Assembly: GCA_937900965.1 (NCBI GenBank)
Contig: CALCGJ010000082.1
Coordinates: forward strand, 1-57,275
DNA from: an uncultured Bacteroidota bacterium
Lineage (GTDB): Bacteria > Bacteroidota > Bacteroidia > Bacteroidales > FEN-979
DNA: 57,275 bases
Direction of reading: 5' to 3'
Both the position numbers and the translations under genes were made by a program. Positions 7,453-15,941 of the stretch are shown piece by piece. Positions within the stretch are counted from its first letter, which is position 1. Each line of letters opens with the position of its first letter. A model generated the notes under the pieces. The model ran no database searches. It was not told the DNA's origin and saw only the letters and a program-made list of their open reading frames with translations.

Positions 7453-8913
7453 ATGAAAACATTTCTACGTTCAGTTGGATTGGGAATCGTTGCGATCCTC
7501 ATCCCGGGCCTGATCCTTTCGCAGCATTATGTACCCCTCGAACCCCTGGAAAAAAATGCTATCCTGGAAGAGTTCACAGGCGTAAATTGTCCTAACTGTC
7601 CTGCCGGACATCAGGTGATGGCGCAAATTTTGGCGACCAACCCTGGAAGGGCATTCTGTGTGGCCTATCATCCTTATAATTCAAGTTACACGACTCCCTA
7701 TCCGGGCGAGCCCGATTTTCGTCGCCACTATGCCGACAGTCTTTACATGATACCTTATGCCGGAACCAGCAGGTTCATGCCGAGTGCATTCATCCATCGC
7801 CGTTTGTGGACACCTCCTGAGCGGCTGATGAGTCGTACAGTTTGGTCGTCCCATGCCAACACCATCATGGCCGAACCCTCTCCTATGAATGTTGGGATGG
7901 CTACAAATTATAATGAAAGCACCAATATCCTGACCGTTGTCGTTGATATTTTCTATACCGATAACTTTCCCGGCGACCATAACCTGATAGTCACCCTGGC
8001 AGAAAATAATCTTGTTTCCAGCCAGTCCGGTGGAACTTACCCTTACACCCACAAGCATACTTTCCGCGAAGCCTTTGTGGGTCAATGGGGCGATCCGATC
8101 CTGACCGATGCCCTTGCAGGGACCTTTTATACACGCATCTTCACCTTCGACTATTCAGCCACCGATTACATCATGGAAAACTGTGAATTACTAGCTTTTG
8201 TACTCGACAATACTTCTGAAGAGATAATTACCGGTATCGGTTGTCATGCAGGAGATACCACCTATATCACGCCTGACGTTAGCCTGACTGCCGATACGCT
8301 TTTCTATGAAAATGCACAGCAATGCCTTGATGGACAAATCGTTACTGTCGCCAACAATACATCAGTGTATCTGGATCTGGTTTATGTACAGGAAGAGTCT
8401 TATACCTCTTCTCCTTTCCTGTGGTTAGTGGATCCATGGCCATTTACAGGATTCCCGCATACCCTGGCCCCTGGCGAATCAATTGACCTGAATGTAAAGA
8501 TTCCGTTGCCTGTAGATGCGATGATGGAGTTTCTGTATGACGACCTGATGTTGGTTAGCGAAATAGATACCCAATATGTGACCATTGCCGTCAATGAAGG
8601 ACTTTATTCAGGTATCGGGGATCCGGCATCGTTTAAAAAGAGCACCCTTTCGATGAACTACCCCAACCCATTCAACACAACAACCACATTTACCTATTCC
8701 ATTGCTCAGCCTACAACAGTATTGATGGAAGTTTTCAGTGTGAGTGGAATGAAGGTTAGGACCCTGGTGGATAGATCTCACACCGCCGGAGAATTCAAAA
8801 TAACCTGGACCGGAACGGATGACACGGGGCAACAACTCCCCGGAGGAGTCTATTTCTACAGGCTGAAAACAGATGATGTTACAATCACAAGACGGTGTGT
8901 TCTATTGAAATAA
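7453..8913 (+). CDS. Secreted Omp28-like thioredoxin-fold protein with type IX sorting domain
   Basis: A 486-residue exported protein. The signal peptide (MKTFLRSVGLGIVAILIPGL, ending near ILSQ) decides the ATG at 7453 over an upstream ATG at 7399. Next comes LEEFTGVNCPNCPAGHQVMA, an Omp28-family segment with a thioredoxin-like CPNC pair, then a beta-rich domain, and from about residue 395 a C-terminal domain (NYPNPFNTTTTFTYSIAQPT ... LPGGVYFYRL) ending in CVLLK. That is a type A T9SS/FlgD-like sorting signal, implying export through the Por system to the cell surface. Function is unknown; the CxxC suggests a disulfide role but the second motif residues differ from true thioredoxins. A paralogue sits at 54209-56560. 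Confidence 0.8.
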   Translation: MKTFLRSVGLGIVAILIPGLILSQHYVPLEPLEKNAILEEFTGVNCPNCPAGHQVMAQILATNPGRAFCVAYHPYNSSYTTPYPGEPDFRRHYADSLYMIPYAGTSRFMPSAFIHRRLWTPPERLMSRTVWSSHANTIMAEPSPMNVGMATNYNESTNILTVVVDIFYTDNFPGDHNLIVTLAENNLVSSQSGGTYPYTHKHTFREAFVGQWGDPILTDALAGTFYTRIFTFDYSATDYIMENCELLAFVLDNTSEEIITGIGCHAGDTTYITPDVSLTADTLFYENAQQCLDGQIVTVANNTSVYLDLVYVQEESYTSSPFLWLVDPWPFTGFPHTLAPGESIDLNVKIPLPVDAMMEFLYDDLMLVSEIDTQYVTIAVNEGLYSGIGDPASFKKSTLSMNYPNPFNTTTTFTYSIAQPTTVLMEVFSVSGMKVRTLVDRSHTAGEFKITWTGTDDTGQQLPGGVYFYRLKTDDVTITRRCVLLK

Positions 8914-8953
8914 GCTGGTGAACTGGTGAACTGGTGAACTGGCGAGTTGATCA
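8914..8953. repeat. 8-bp word array (ACTGGTGA family), 5 units
   Basis: GCTGGTGA, ACTGGTGA, ACTGGTGA, ACTGGCGA, GTTGATCA start immediately after the stop codon of the secreted protein gene. This is the same word, in another register, as at 2017-2064. The remaining 90 bases to tsaB hold nothing I recognise. Confidence 0.75.
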
Positions 8954-9043
8954 CTATGTGTCGAACTTCTTTATAGTCCTATTACGTTTTTCAAACGAAT
9001 ATCTTGGGTAACGATGAGGCTACATCGCGCACATAGAGTTGCG

Positions 9044-9790
9044 TTATCTGAGCCCTTTAACCTTGGGCTTTGCGGCGATGAAGTCTTTCAGATAAAATGG
9101 TTCAAAATAGGCCAGACTTTCAAACTGCTTTTCATTGAATCGTTTTTCAGCCAGCGCAATCATGAATTTTGCTGAAGCCTGAAAGTCATCTAAAAACAAG
9201 GCGTTCGATTGGTATGACAGGACATCTTTGCATTTTTCAGATCCGGTTCCTGCAAAGAGAATCATATGATTAACCAGAAGTTGTTCGAACGAATGTTCAT
9301 CTACAATCACTGCTGCTGTGGGTAGGACCTCATTCAGATTTTTGTCGTAAACCGTGCAATAGACCTCCATCCGCCGGGCATCGATCATAGGACAAAAGAG
9401 CAGTTGGTAGTTGGCAGCTGGCAGTTGGCAATTACTCCCCTCCCTTGTTGGGGAGGGGTCGGGGGAGGGGTAGTTTATCATCCCCACCGCCATCGCCTTC
9501 AGTGTCGGAATGGCGATCAATGGTTTGTCCAGTGCATAGCACAGGCCCTTCGCTGCCGACACCCCGATACGAAGGCCGGTATATGAACCCGGGCCTTTGC
9601 TGACCGATATTGCGTCCAGATCAGAATAATGCAAAGAGACTTCATGGAAGAGCTCTTCAATAAAAACCGTTAATACGGAAGAGTGTGCGTTGTGAGCGGT
9701 TGATTCGCGGATGGAGAGAATCTCTCCATCACGTGCGAGGGCGACAGAACAGACAGGTGTAGCCGTTTCAAGGGCCAGGATCAGCGACAT
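9044..9790 (-). CDS. tsaB: tRNA threonylcarbamoyladenosine biosynthesis protein TsaB, with in-frame repeat insertion
   Basis: The N-terminal ASKHA half is typical of TsaB: LILALETATPVCSVAL, ESTAHNAHSSVL, then ISVSKGPGSYTGLRIGVSAA and KGLCYALDKPLIAIPTL. TsaB is the scaffold partner of TsaD in forming t6A37 of ANN-decoding tRNAs, an essential step in most bacteria. Residues about 106-130 (YPSPDPSPTREGSNCQLPAA and the next few) are foreign to the family: they are encoded by a C/G-rich palindrome plus a heptamer array. The fold resumes at FCPMIDARRMEVYCTVYD. Length is 248 residues, about 20-25 more than usual. It overlaps the preceding efflux adaptor gene by one base (stop TAA/start ATG), so it is the last gene of a tolC-hlyD-tsaB operon. 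Confidence 0.9.
   Translation of the reverse strand: MSLILALETATPVCSVALARDGEILSIRESTAHNAHSSVLTVFIEELFHEVSLHYSDLDAISVSKGPGSYTGLRIGVSAAKGLCYALDKPLIAIPTLKAMAVGMINYPSPDPSPTREGSNCQLPAANYQLLFCPMIDARRMEVYCTVYDKNLNEVLPTAAVIVDEHSFEQLLVNHMILFAGTGSEKCKDVLSYQSNALFLDDFQASAKFMIALAEKRFNEKQFESLAYFEPFYLKDFIAAKPKVKGLR
9402..9471. repeat. Heptamer array plus CCCCTCCC palindrome inside tsaB
   Basis: Units AGTTGGT, AGTTGGC, AGCTGGC, AGTTGGC (9402-9429) are followed by CCCCTCCC (9437-9444), a 6-base loop, GGGAGGGG (9451-9458) and a second GGGGGAGGGGTAG. The palindrome is the same family and strand orientation as the intergenic element at 43000-43034. Confidence 0.85.
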
Positions 9791-11166
9791 TATTTGCTTC
9801 CGCTAAAAAGATCTTTACGGTCTACTTTCTTTACCTTATCGTCATTTTTAAGGGTCTTGGATACTACGGAGTAAGGTGATGTGATCACCTCCAGGCTGTC
9901 GGTCAAACCCGATTCAATCTGGATATAGGTGTTATCCTGGATTCCTGTTTTGACATCATGTTTTTTGGCAATCCCATCATCAAAGACAAACACACACTCC
10001 AGGATCTCCTCGTTCTTTTTGGATGTGACACGTTCAATTTCACGGTCTCCACGATGTTCGGTCTTCACGTTTTGTGCATTCAGCTTGTCCAGCGTATCCT
10101 GCGATACACGGGTTGTCACGGCCTGGATGGGCACCGTAAGTATGTTGTAGGCAGTTTCAGTCTGGATCTCCACCGTGCAAGACATGCCAGGACGGAACGG
10201 ACTAAAAAAAGGCTTTTCAGGATCCAGGAGATCTTCATACGACTCTTTCAACAGATGAATCTTGACATTGAAGTTGGTCACCTGGTCGACACTAACACCT
10301 GTGGTATTAGCTGATGTAGCGATCTCGGTTACGACCCCTTTGAACTTCCTGTTCAGGTATGCATCCACTTCGATGAGAGCGGTATCATTGAGGGCAACCC
10401 GGATGATATCATTCTCATTTACTTCAACCTGGGCCTCCATCTCATTGAGGTTCGCCAGTCTCATGATCTCCGTACCACTGGAAAACTGGGATGCACCGGT
10501 AACACGCTCACCTTTCAGAACGTTAAGTTTTGAAACGGTCCCCTTGTTAGGGGCAAAAATTGTCGTTCGTGTCAGATCCTCTTTGGAACGTTTCAACGCT
10601 GCTTCCGAACTTTTTACCATAAACGCTGAAGCTCTCACATCCTGCTTGGCAGAAGTAACCTGCGCTTTGGCAACCTCAAAATTAGCTTTAGCCTGATCAA
10701 ACTCCGCCTTCGAGATCACATTCTGGTCGAATAGTTTCTGCTGTCGTTCAAAATTCAGACGGGCATTCTCAAACTGTGCTTCCATCTGGGTCTGACGGGC
10801 GGCGGAATTGGACTCATTGGCTTTCTGTGTGTTCAAAGAAGCCACACTCTGATCATACTGTGAAATGTAAATTTCCGGGTCGATCTTAGCAAGCAGGTCT
10901 CCCTTCTTAACCTGGTCTCCCTCTTTTACATAGAGCTCTACAACTTCACCGGAGATATAGGGTGAGATCTTAACGTCTTTCTCAGGCTGGATTTTCCCGT
11001 TGGACGAGACAGTCTGGACAATGGTTCTGCGGGTCACCTGCTCCACAGAGACTTTGATTCCCTCATTCTTGCCGCCTTTTATTACAGCCAGAACAATGAT
11101 AATAGCAAGAACAGCAACTGCTGCAATGATGATCCAGAGTTTCTTCTTTGATTTTTTAGGAGTCAT
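9790..11166 (-). CDS. Efflux RND/ABC periplasmic adaptor (HlyD/MacA-like)
   Basis: A 458-residue membrane-fusion protein. A single N-terminal membrane helix (about residues 9-27, LWIIIAAVAVLAIIIVLAVI) is followed by the first lipoyl half (VSSNGKIQPEKDVKISPYIS, YVKEGDQVKKGDLLAKIDPE), a long alpha-helical hairpin (about 100-200), the second lipoyl half (ARNL-like TIFAPNKGTVSKLNVLKGER) and beta-barrel domains. Such adaptors link an inner-membrane pump to TolC. The gene follows tolC by 11 bases and overlaps tsaB by one. No MacB or RND pump gene is present in the window, so the inner-membrane partner must be encoded elsewhere and the transported substrate is unknown. Confidence 0.85.
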   Translation of the reverse strand: MTPKKSKKKLWIIIAAVAVLAIIIVLAVIKGGKNEGIKVSVEQVTRRTIVQTVSSNGKIQPEKDVKISPYISGEVVELYVKEGDQVKKGDLLAKIDPEIYISQYDQSVASLNTQKANESNSAARQTQMEAQFENARLNFERQQKLFDQNVISKAEFDQAKANFEVAKAQVTSAKQDVRASAFMVKSSEAALKRSKEDLTRTTIFAPNKGTVSKLNVLKGERVTGASQFSSGTEIMRLANLNEMEAQVEVNENDIIRVALNDTALIEVDAYLNRKFKGVVTEIATSANTTGVSVDQVTNFNVKIHLLKESYEDLLDPEKPFFSPFRPGMSCTVEIQTETAYNILTVPIQAVTTRVSQDTLDKLNAQNVKTEHRGDREIERVTSKKNEEILECVFVFDDGIAKKHDVKTGIQDNTYIQIESGLTDSLEVITSPYSVVSKTLKNDDKVKKVDRKDLFSGSK

Positions 11167-11177
11167 GGAATTGTTCT

Positions 11178-12635
11178 TTAATTTTGACTGATACGAATGG
11201 GATTCCCCATGTAAAAGTCAAGTATCGTTGTTTTAAAAATGAAATCGAACTTAGCTTGCAGTAACTCAGACTGAGCTTTCGTGAGCTCTTTTTTACTGTT
11301 GTTATAATCGTAAGAGGTCACCATTCCAACATCAAACTTCTGTTCGGTGTATTTGAAAGATTCTTCCTGGGCCGATACGGTCTGTTCGGCAGAGGTGAAT
11401 CTCTGGAGTGCAGCTACAGCATCAGCATAGGACTGTTCAATGGTCTTCTGCAATGTCCGTTTTCTCTGTTCCAGATCCAGTTCAGCAATGTTTCGCTGGA
11501 TCTTTGCCTGAGTTATTGATGACCGTACCTGCCAGCCATTGAAGATTGGGATATAGAGATTGAAGCCGAGGGAGACATTGTCGTTGTCGTTCCACTGATC
11601 GGAAAATGATTTGGTTTTGTAAGAATAGGTAGATTGATAGCCAAGAACGGTGTCATGCGTAAGCTGTGTGATCCCGATGGGATACTCCTGGATGACAGGT
11701 GGGATGGAAGGATCCACTGCTCTGGCAACGCCTGAATATCCTGTGGCATAAGAGACACCAAAAGTGAGGCTGGGAGACTGTGCTCCCTGGGCAATCGCCA
11801 ATCCTTTCTGGGAACTCTCAACCCTGAGTTCAGCACTTTTAATCTCCGGGCGTGTGCTTAATGCATGTCCGTAAATGACATCCGCTGTCACCAGGTCGGT
11901 TGGTGCAGCCACATCTTTCAGAATTGGTTTCTCAATCTCAAAATCACTGGAAATTGTGAGATCGATCAACTGCTGAAGAGAGAGATATGCAATGTTCAGC
12001 CGGTTTCTTGCCTCAATTGTACTTAATTCCTCGGCAGATTCCTGTGCCTGGATGTTCAGAAGATCACCCTGGGCAGCTGCTCCGGCATCCACCATCTTCC
12101 TGACGCGGTCAACCTGCTCAGTGGTAATGGCTAGCTGGTTAACAGCCACATCCAGGATCTCCTTGTTGAACAGGATATCCAGATAATAACCGGCAACAGC
12201 CAACGAGATGTCGTTTTTGATGACATCCAGATCATACCTGCTTGCCATCAATTCGATCTGGTTGCGTTTCAGGGCATTAAATTTCTGCAAACCGTTAAAT
12301 ATGGTCACATTACTTGAAAAACTGAAGTTATTAGATCTGACAGTAGAGGTGGCAAAGGTGTTGGTATACTGATCAATGGTTTGTCCGGTGTTCCAGATGT
12401 TGGAGGCGCTGAAATTAAGATTCGGCAACATGCTCAAGCCACTCTGAAGCAGGGAGACCCGGTTCGACTCCACTGACTGAATTTGCTTCTGGATATCGAG
12501 GTTATTGTCAAGCGCATACTCAACACAATCCTCAAGCGTCCAAACGGTCTGAGAGAAAGAGGAAAAGGATAAAAATAATGCAAGAAAGACGGACAACGGA
12601 AGCTTGCCCATCAAAAGAAGGTTAAATCGAAACAT
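11178..12635 (-). CDS. TolC-family outer-membrane efflux protein
   Basis: A 485-residue protein with signal peptide (MFRFNLLLMGKLPLSVFLAL ... SFSQ) followed by TVWTLEDCVEYALDNNLDIQ, the standard start of the TolC/OEP fold, and two internally similar halves rich in long helices (VDRVRKMVDAGAAAQGDLLN and KFDVGMVTSYDYNNSKKELT are the two equivalent helix turns). It forms the trimeric outer-membrane exit duct for the adaptor encoded just downstream. I chose ATG at 12635 because the -7 box at 12656-12663 lies upstream of it and would be inside a longer GTG-initiated frame. Confidence 0.9.
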   Translation of the reverse strand: MFRFNLLLMGKLPLSVFLALFLSFSSFSQTVWTLEDCVEYALDNNLDIQKQIQSVESNRVSLLQSGLSMLPNLNFSASNIWNTGQTIDQYTNTFATSTVRSNNFSFSSNVTIFNGLQKFNALKRNQIELMASRYDLDVIKNDISLAVAGYYLDILFNKEILDVAVNQLAITTEQVDRVRKMVDAGAAAQGDLLNIQAQESAEELSTIEARNRLNIAYLSLQQLIDLTISSDFEIEKPILKDVAAPTDLVTADVIYGHALSTRPEIKSAELRVESSQKGLAIAQGAQSPSLTFGVSYATGYSGVARAVDPSIPPVIQEYPIGITQLTHDTVLGYQSTYSYKTKSFSDQWNDNDNVSLGFNLYIPIFNGWQVRSSITQAKIQRNIAELDLEQRKRTLQKTIEQSYADAVAALQRFTSAEQTVSAQEESFKYTEQKFDVGMVTSYDYNNSKKELTKAQSELLQAKFDFIFKTTILDFYMGNPIRISQN

Positions 12636-12655
12636 GGCATCTACGTTTAAGGGTT

Positions 12656-12663
12656 CAAATGTA
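12656..12663 (-). promoter_or_regulatory. -7 box for the tolC-hlyD-tsaB operon
   Basis: TACATTTG on the minus strand (TAnnTTTG), 21 bases upstream of the ATG at 12635. The interval to the divergent box at 12771 is about 107 bases and contains no gene. Confidence 0.55.
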
Positions 12664-12770
12664 CTTAAATTTAATAATTCCACAAGGACTGAAAAACTTA
12701 GACGCCTGGTACACTCAAATGTTACAAACTGGTATTCACCGATTTTATTTTCCGGGTTGATGACTTTTCC

Positions 12771-12778
12771 TATCTTTG
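12771..12778 (+). promoter_or_regulatory. -7 box for the small lipoprotein gene
   Basis: TATCTTTG (TAnnTTTG), 26 bases upstream of the ATG at 12804. Confidence 0.55.
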
Positions 12779-12803
12779 CAGTCGATTTAAACAGTATAAA
12801 AGC

Positions 12804-13160
12804 ATGAAAAAGTGGTTTGTTTTATTTTCTGGTATTTTTCTTTTCACCTCCATAGTAATGCTTCCTTCCTGCAGTTCTGAGGAGCCAATAGTTGGAATTC
12901 TTGTGATCAGAATTATAGATGCTGAAGGGCATCCCGTTGTGGATGAAAAGGTTCTGCTGGCTGATAGTTACGAGAACCTGGTTGCGGGTAATTATATTTT
13001 CAGCAAATGGACCAATCAGAATGGAATAGTGCTTTTTATGGACCTGCCACCAACCTACTTCTGGTATGACACAGAACATTGGGAGGATTGGGGTGCTGTA
13101 CAGACCTATGCGGGAATTGAACAATTTGTCACTCTTCAGGTTAACACTCCACAACCCTGA
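12804..13160 (+). CDS. Small lipoprotein with Ig-like/carboxypeptidase-regulatory fold
   Basis: A 118-residue protein with a lipoprotein signal (MKKWFVLFSGIFLFTSIVML then PSCSS, lipobox Cys at residue 23). The mature part GILVIRIIDAEGHPVVDEKV and the later WTNQNGIVLFMDLPP follow the repeat logic of a carboxypeptidase-regulatory-like/transthyretin-like beta-sandwich. Such lipoproteins sit in the periplasmic or surface leaflet of the outer membrane; function is unknown. It lies upstream of atpB on the same strand with about 107 bases between, so it may or may not be cotranscribed. Confidence 0.6.
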   Translation: MKKWFVLFSGIFLFTSIVMLPSCSSEEPIVGILVIRIIDAEGHPVVDEKVLLADSYENLVAGNYIFSKWTNQNGIVLFMDLPPTYFWYDTEHWEDWGAVQTYAGIEQFVTLQVNTPQP

Positions 13161-13266
13161 AACCTCACCAATATTACATATGTTCATATATCCATGAAAT
13201 TTGATTTTCATATTTCATGAAATGTTCGTAAACTTGCAACCCGAAAGTTAGCATGTAATTACGCCC

Positions 13267-14388
13267 ATGATTCGAACGCAAAACGTACGATTTTTCTCAT
13301 TCGTTTCCCTTTTTTTTCTGACCTTTTTATGTTTCTCAATATTAGATGTGACAGGCTCTGAGAAATCACATGGTTCAAAAGAGCTTTCCTCCGATACTAC
13401 GTTTCAGCATGACGAGGGTCTGATTGTGGAGCAGGAGTTCAACGCCGGCAAGATGATTATGGAGCATGTAACGGATAACCATGAGTGGCATATTGCCACC
13501 CTGGGCCATACACATGTAACACTGCCTTTACCAATAATCCTGTTATATGACGGGAAGGTACATGCTTTTTGGTCTTCTGAATTTCACAATCCCAACCATT
13601 CATACAAAGGTTTTATACTGGAACATGGAAAGATTCGTGCCGAGGCTGAATCTGACAAAACTGTATATGATTTTTCGATCACAAAAACAGTATTTGCCCT
13701 GCTATTGAGCTGTTTCTTACTATTGTGGATCTTCATCTCTGTGGCCAACAGGTACAAACGAAACCCAAAATCTGCCCCAAAAGGAATGCAGTCATTGCTG
13801 GAACCTCTGATCATCTTCATCCGTGACGACATTGCAAAGAGCTCAATCGGGGAGAAAAAATATGAAAAGTTCATGCCCTTCCTGCTTACGATATTCTTTT
13901 TTATTTTACTGAACAACGTAATGGGAATAATCCCGATCTTCCCGGCGGGTGCCAACGTTACAGGAAATATTGCCGTAACTATGGTATTAGCCGTATTTAC
14001 ATTGGTCCTGACTACCATAAACGGAAACAAACACTATTGGGTTGATATCATCAACACGCCGGGCGTTCCCTGGTGGTTGAAGATACCTATCCCCCTGATG
14101 CCGGTAGTGGAGATTATTGGAATTATAACCAAACCTTTTGTTCTGATGGTGCGACTCTTTGCCAACATTACGGCTGGCCACATCATCATACTTGGCTTTG
14201 TCAGTCTGATCTTCATCTTCGGATCTATCAGCGTGGCTCTGGGATTTGGAGTCTCTGTTGTGTCAGTTGCATTTATTGTATTTATGGATCTGCTGGAGAT
14301 TCTGGTTGCCTTCATCCAGGCTTATGTATTTACCCTGTTGTCGGCCCTCTACTTTGGCCTGGCAACTATTGAACCTGAAAACCATTAA
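13267..14388 (+). CDS. atpB: F1Fo ATP synthase subunit a
   Basis: The proton half-channel subunit of Fo. The 373-residue protein has a Bacteroidetes-type N-terminal extension: a signal-like helix (residues 8-25), a roughly 110-residue polar His-rich extracytoplasmic stretch, then the conserved membrane core. The essential arginine is Arg296 in MVRLFANITAGH, and the preceding IPLMPVVEIIGIITKPF and following YVFTLLSALYFGLATIE are characteristic. It begins atpBEFHAG. A weak -7-like TAAACTTG lies at 13229-13236. The spacer to atpE holds a heptamer array and a palindrome. Confidence 0.95.
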   Translation: MIRTQNVRFFSFVSLFFLTFLCFSILDVTGSEKSHGSKELSSDTTFQHDEGLIVEQEFNAGKMIMEHVTDNHEWHIATLGHTHVTLPLPIILLYDGKVHAFWSSEFHNPNHSYKGFILEHGKIRAEAESDKTVYDFSITKTVFALLLSCFLLLWIFISVANRYKRNPKSAPKGMQSLLEPLIIFIRDDIAKSSIGEKKYEKFMPFLLTIFFFILLNNVMGIIPIFPAGANVTGNIAVTMVLAVFTLVLTTINGNKHYWVDIINTPGVPWWLKIPIPLMPVVEIIGIITKPFVLMVRLFANITAGHIIILGFVSLIFIFGSISVALGFGVSVVSVAFIVFMDLLEILVAFIQAYVFTLLSALYFGLATIEPENH

Positions 14389-14393
14389 AGGGA

Positions 14394-14448
14394 AGTACGA
14401 AGTACGAATGACGATTTACGAATGAAAGTTAGAATGACGAAATACGAA
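14394..14448. repeat. Heptamer array (NNNACGA) between atpB and atpE
   Basis: AGTACGA twice, ATGACGA, TTTACGA, ATGAAAG, then an irregular stretch ending AATACGA. It starts 5 bases after the atpB stop and must be transcribed with the operon. Confidence 0.7.
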
Positions 14449-14481
14449 TTAAAATTAATAATTAAGCATTGACCTTTGTTC

Positions 14482-14501
14482 GGACGAGGCATGCCTCGTC
14501 C
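14482..14501. repeat. 20-bp perfect palindrome in the atpB-atpE spacer
   Basis: GGACGAGGCATGCCTCGTCC is fully self-complementary and is followed by TTAC. The hairpin at 18424-18444 after atpG is also followed by TTAC, suggesting one dispersed element family. No T-run follows, and the essential atpE lies downstream, so I do not call it a terminator. Confidence 0.7.
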
Positions 14502-14514
14502 TTACGTGATTTGA

Positions 14515-14796
<282 letters not shown>

Positions 14797-14807
14797 CAGG
14801 CAACCGG

Positions 14808-14844
14808 TTCTTCATGGCTTAACGGTTGGTTGAGCCATGAAGAA
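14808..14844 (+). promoter_or_regulatory. Stable hairpin after atpE (mRNA 3'-stabiliser or attenuator)
   Basis: TTCTTCATGGCTTAAC (14808-14823) pairs with GTTGAGCCATGAAGAA (14829-14844) across a 5-base loop: 16 pairs with one G-U. Only TTTT follows, so it is at best a weak intrinsic terminator inside the operon. It is well placed to raise atpE message relative to downstream genes, since c subunits are needed in many copies; that role is inference. Confidence 0.65.
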
Positions 14845-14872
14845 TTTTAATGAATGTAAATTACAATAAGAT

Positions 14873-15367
14873 ATGGAACTGATAACCCCCGGATTGGGTC
14901 TGATCTTCTGGATGGCATTGCCCTTCCTGATCCTGTTGCTTATTCTCAGGAAATTTGCCTGGAAGCCAATACTCAAGGCTCTGAAGGATCGTGAATCATC
15001 GATCGATGATGCTCTTCATGCTGCCGACAGGGCAAAGGAAGAGATGAAGCAGCTTCAATTCAGTAATGAGGAGTTGCTTCACCAGGCCAAGGATGAGCGT
15101 GATGCCATTTTAAACGATGCGCGGAAAGTGAGAGATACGATCATCGAAGAGTCGAAAGATAAGGCAAAGGAGGAGGCTGCACGGATCATTGCAAGTGCGA
15201 AAGAGAGCATTCAAAATGAGAAGATGGCAGCGATGACAGATCTAAAGAATCAACTTGCGGAACTGTCGCTCGAGATTGCAACCAGGATTCTTGAACATGA
15301 ACTTGCTGATGCCAGGGAGCAGGAGGCTTTTGTAACACAGCAATTGGACAAGATCCATTTTAACTAA
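14873..15367 (+). CDS. atpF: F1Fo ATP synthase subunit b
   Basis: A 164-residue peripheral-stalk subunit. One N-terminal membrane helix (LGLIFWMALPFLILLLILRK, about residues 8-27) is followed by FAWKPILKALKDRESSIDDAL and a long charged coiled coil rich in Ala, Glu and Lys, ending in a segment that contacts delta. It dimerises and holds F1 to Fo. Spacing is 76 bases after atpE and 12 before atpH. Confidence 0.93.
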   Translation: MELITPGLGLIFWMALPFLILLLILRKFAWKPILKALKDRESSIDDALHAADRAKEEMKQLQFSNEELLHQAKDERDAILNDARKVRDTIIEESKDKAKEEAARIIASAKESIQNEKMAAMTDLKNQLAELSLEIATRILEHELADAREQEAFVTQQLDKIHFN

Positions 15368-15379
15368 TAGAAATTACAG

Positions 15380-15940
15380 ATGAGGATATCCCTTGTATCG
15401 GAACGGTATGCGAAGGCTCTTTTTGAACTTGCTGTGGAGAAAAAGCAGGAAGATGCCATCTATTCAGATGCACGGGAGCTGGTTTCCGTATGTGAGGAAA
15501 ACAAACTGTTCGTTTTGGTTCTGAAGAGCCCTGTTATCAGTAACGAGAAAAAGGCTAAGATACTGAATGACCTTTTCGAAAAACGATTCAACGTGATGAC
15601 TATGAGGTTTTTACAGATCTTAGTCCGCAAAGGTAGAGAGCTTTATATCCCTGAAATCGCAAGAAAGCTGATTTCGTTATACAAAGTGTTTAAAGAGATC
15701 CTGCCGGTTACACTTACAACAGCCATTCCAATGACGGAAGCGATCCGGAACCGGGTTTCAACCATCATGAACGATTATACGAAATGGCAGATTGAACTGG
15801 ATCAGAAGATTGATCCCGATATCATCGGAGGATTCATCCTGAACTGGGAAGATTTGCAATACGACGCCAGTATTTATTATCAGATTGAGCGGATCCGCAG
15901 AGGATCCGCCAGAGTTAACTTGTATAAGAAAGGTTTTTAA
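15380..15940 (+). CDS. atpH: F1Fo ATP synthase subunit delta
   Basis: A 186-residue OSCP/delta subunit: N-terminal six-helix domain beginning [20 protein letters not shown], the conserved [15 protein letters not shown] segment and the C-terminal [10 protein letters not shown] motif near residues 150-160. It caps the alpha3beta3 head and binds subunit b. One base separates its stop from the atpA start. Confidence 0.93.
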   Translation: MRISLVSERYAKALFELAVEKKQEDAIYSDARELVSVCEENKLFVLVLKSPVISNEKKAKILNDLFEKRFNVMTMRFLQILVRKGRELYIPEIARKLISLYKVFKEILPVTLTTAIPMTEAIRNRVSTIMNDYTKWQIELDQKIDPDIIGGFILNWEDLQYDASIYYQIERIRRGSARVNLYKKGF

Positions 15941-15941
15941 T

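Noticed and set aside
12636-12683. Longer GTG start for the TolC gene
   Set aside because: It would place the start upstream of the -7 box at 12656-12663 and add residues before the signal peptide.
14482-14501. Transcription terminator between atpB and atpE
   Set aside because: No T-run follows the palindrome and atpE is essential downstream in the same operon.
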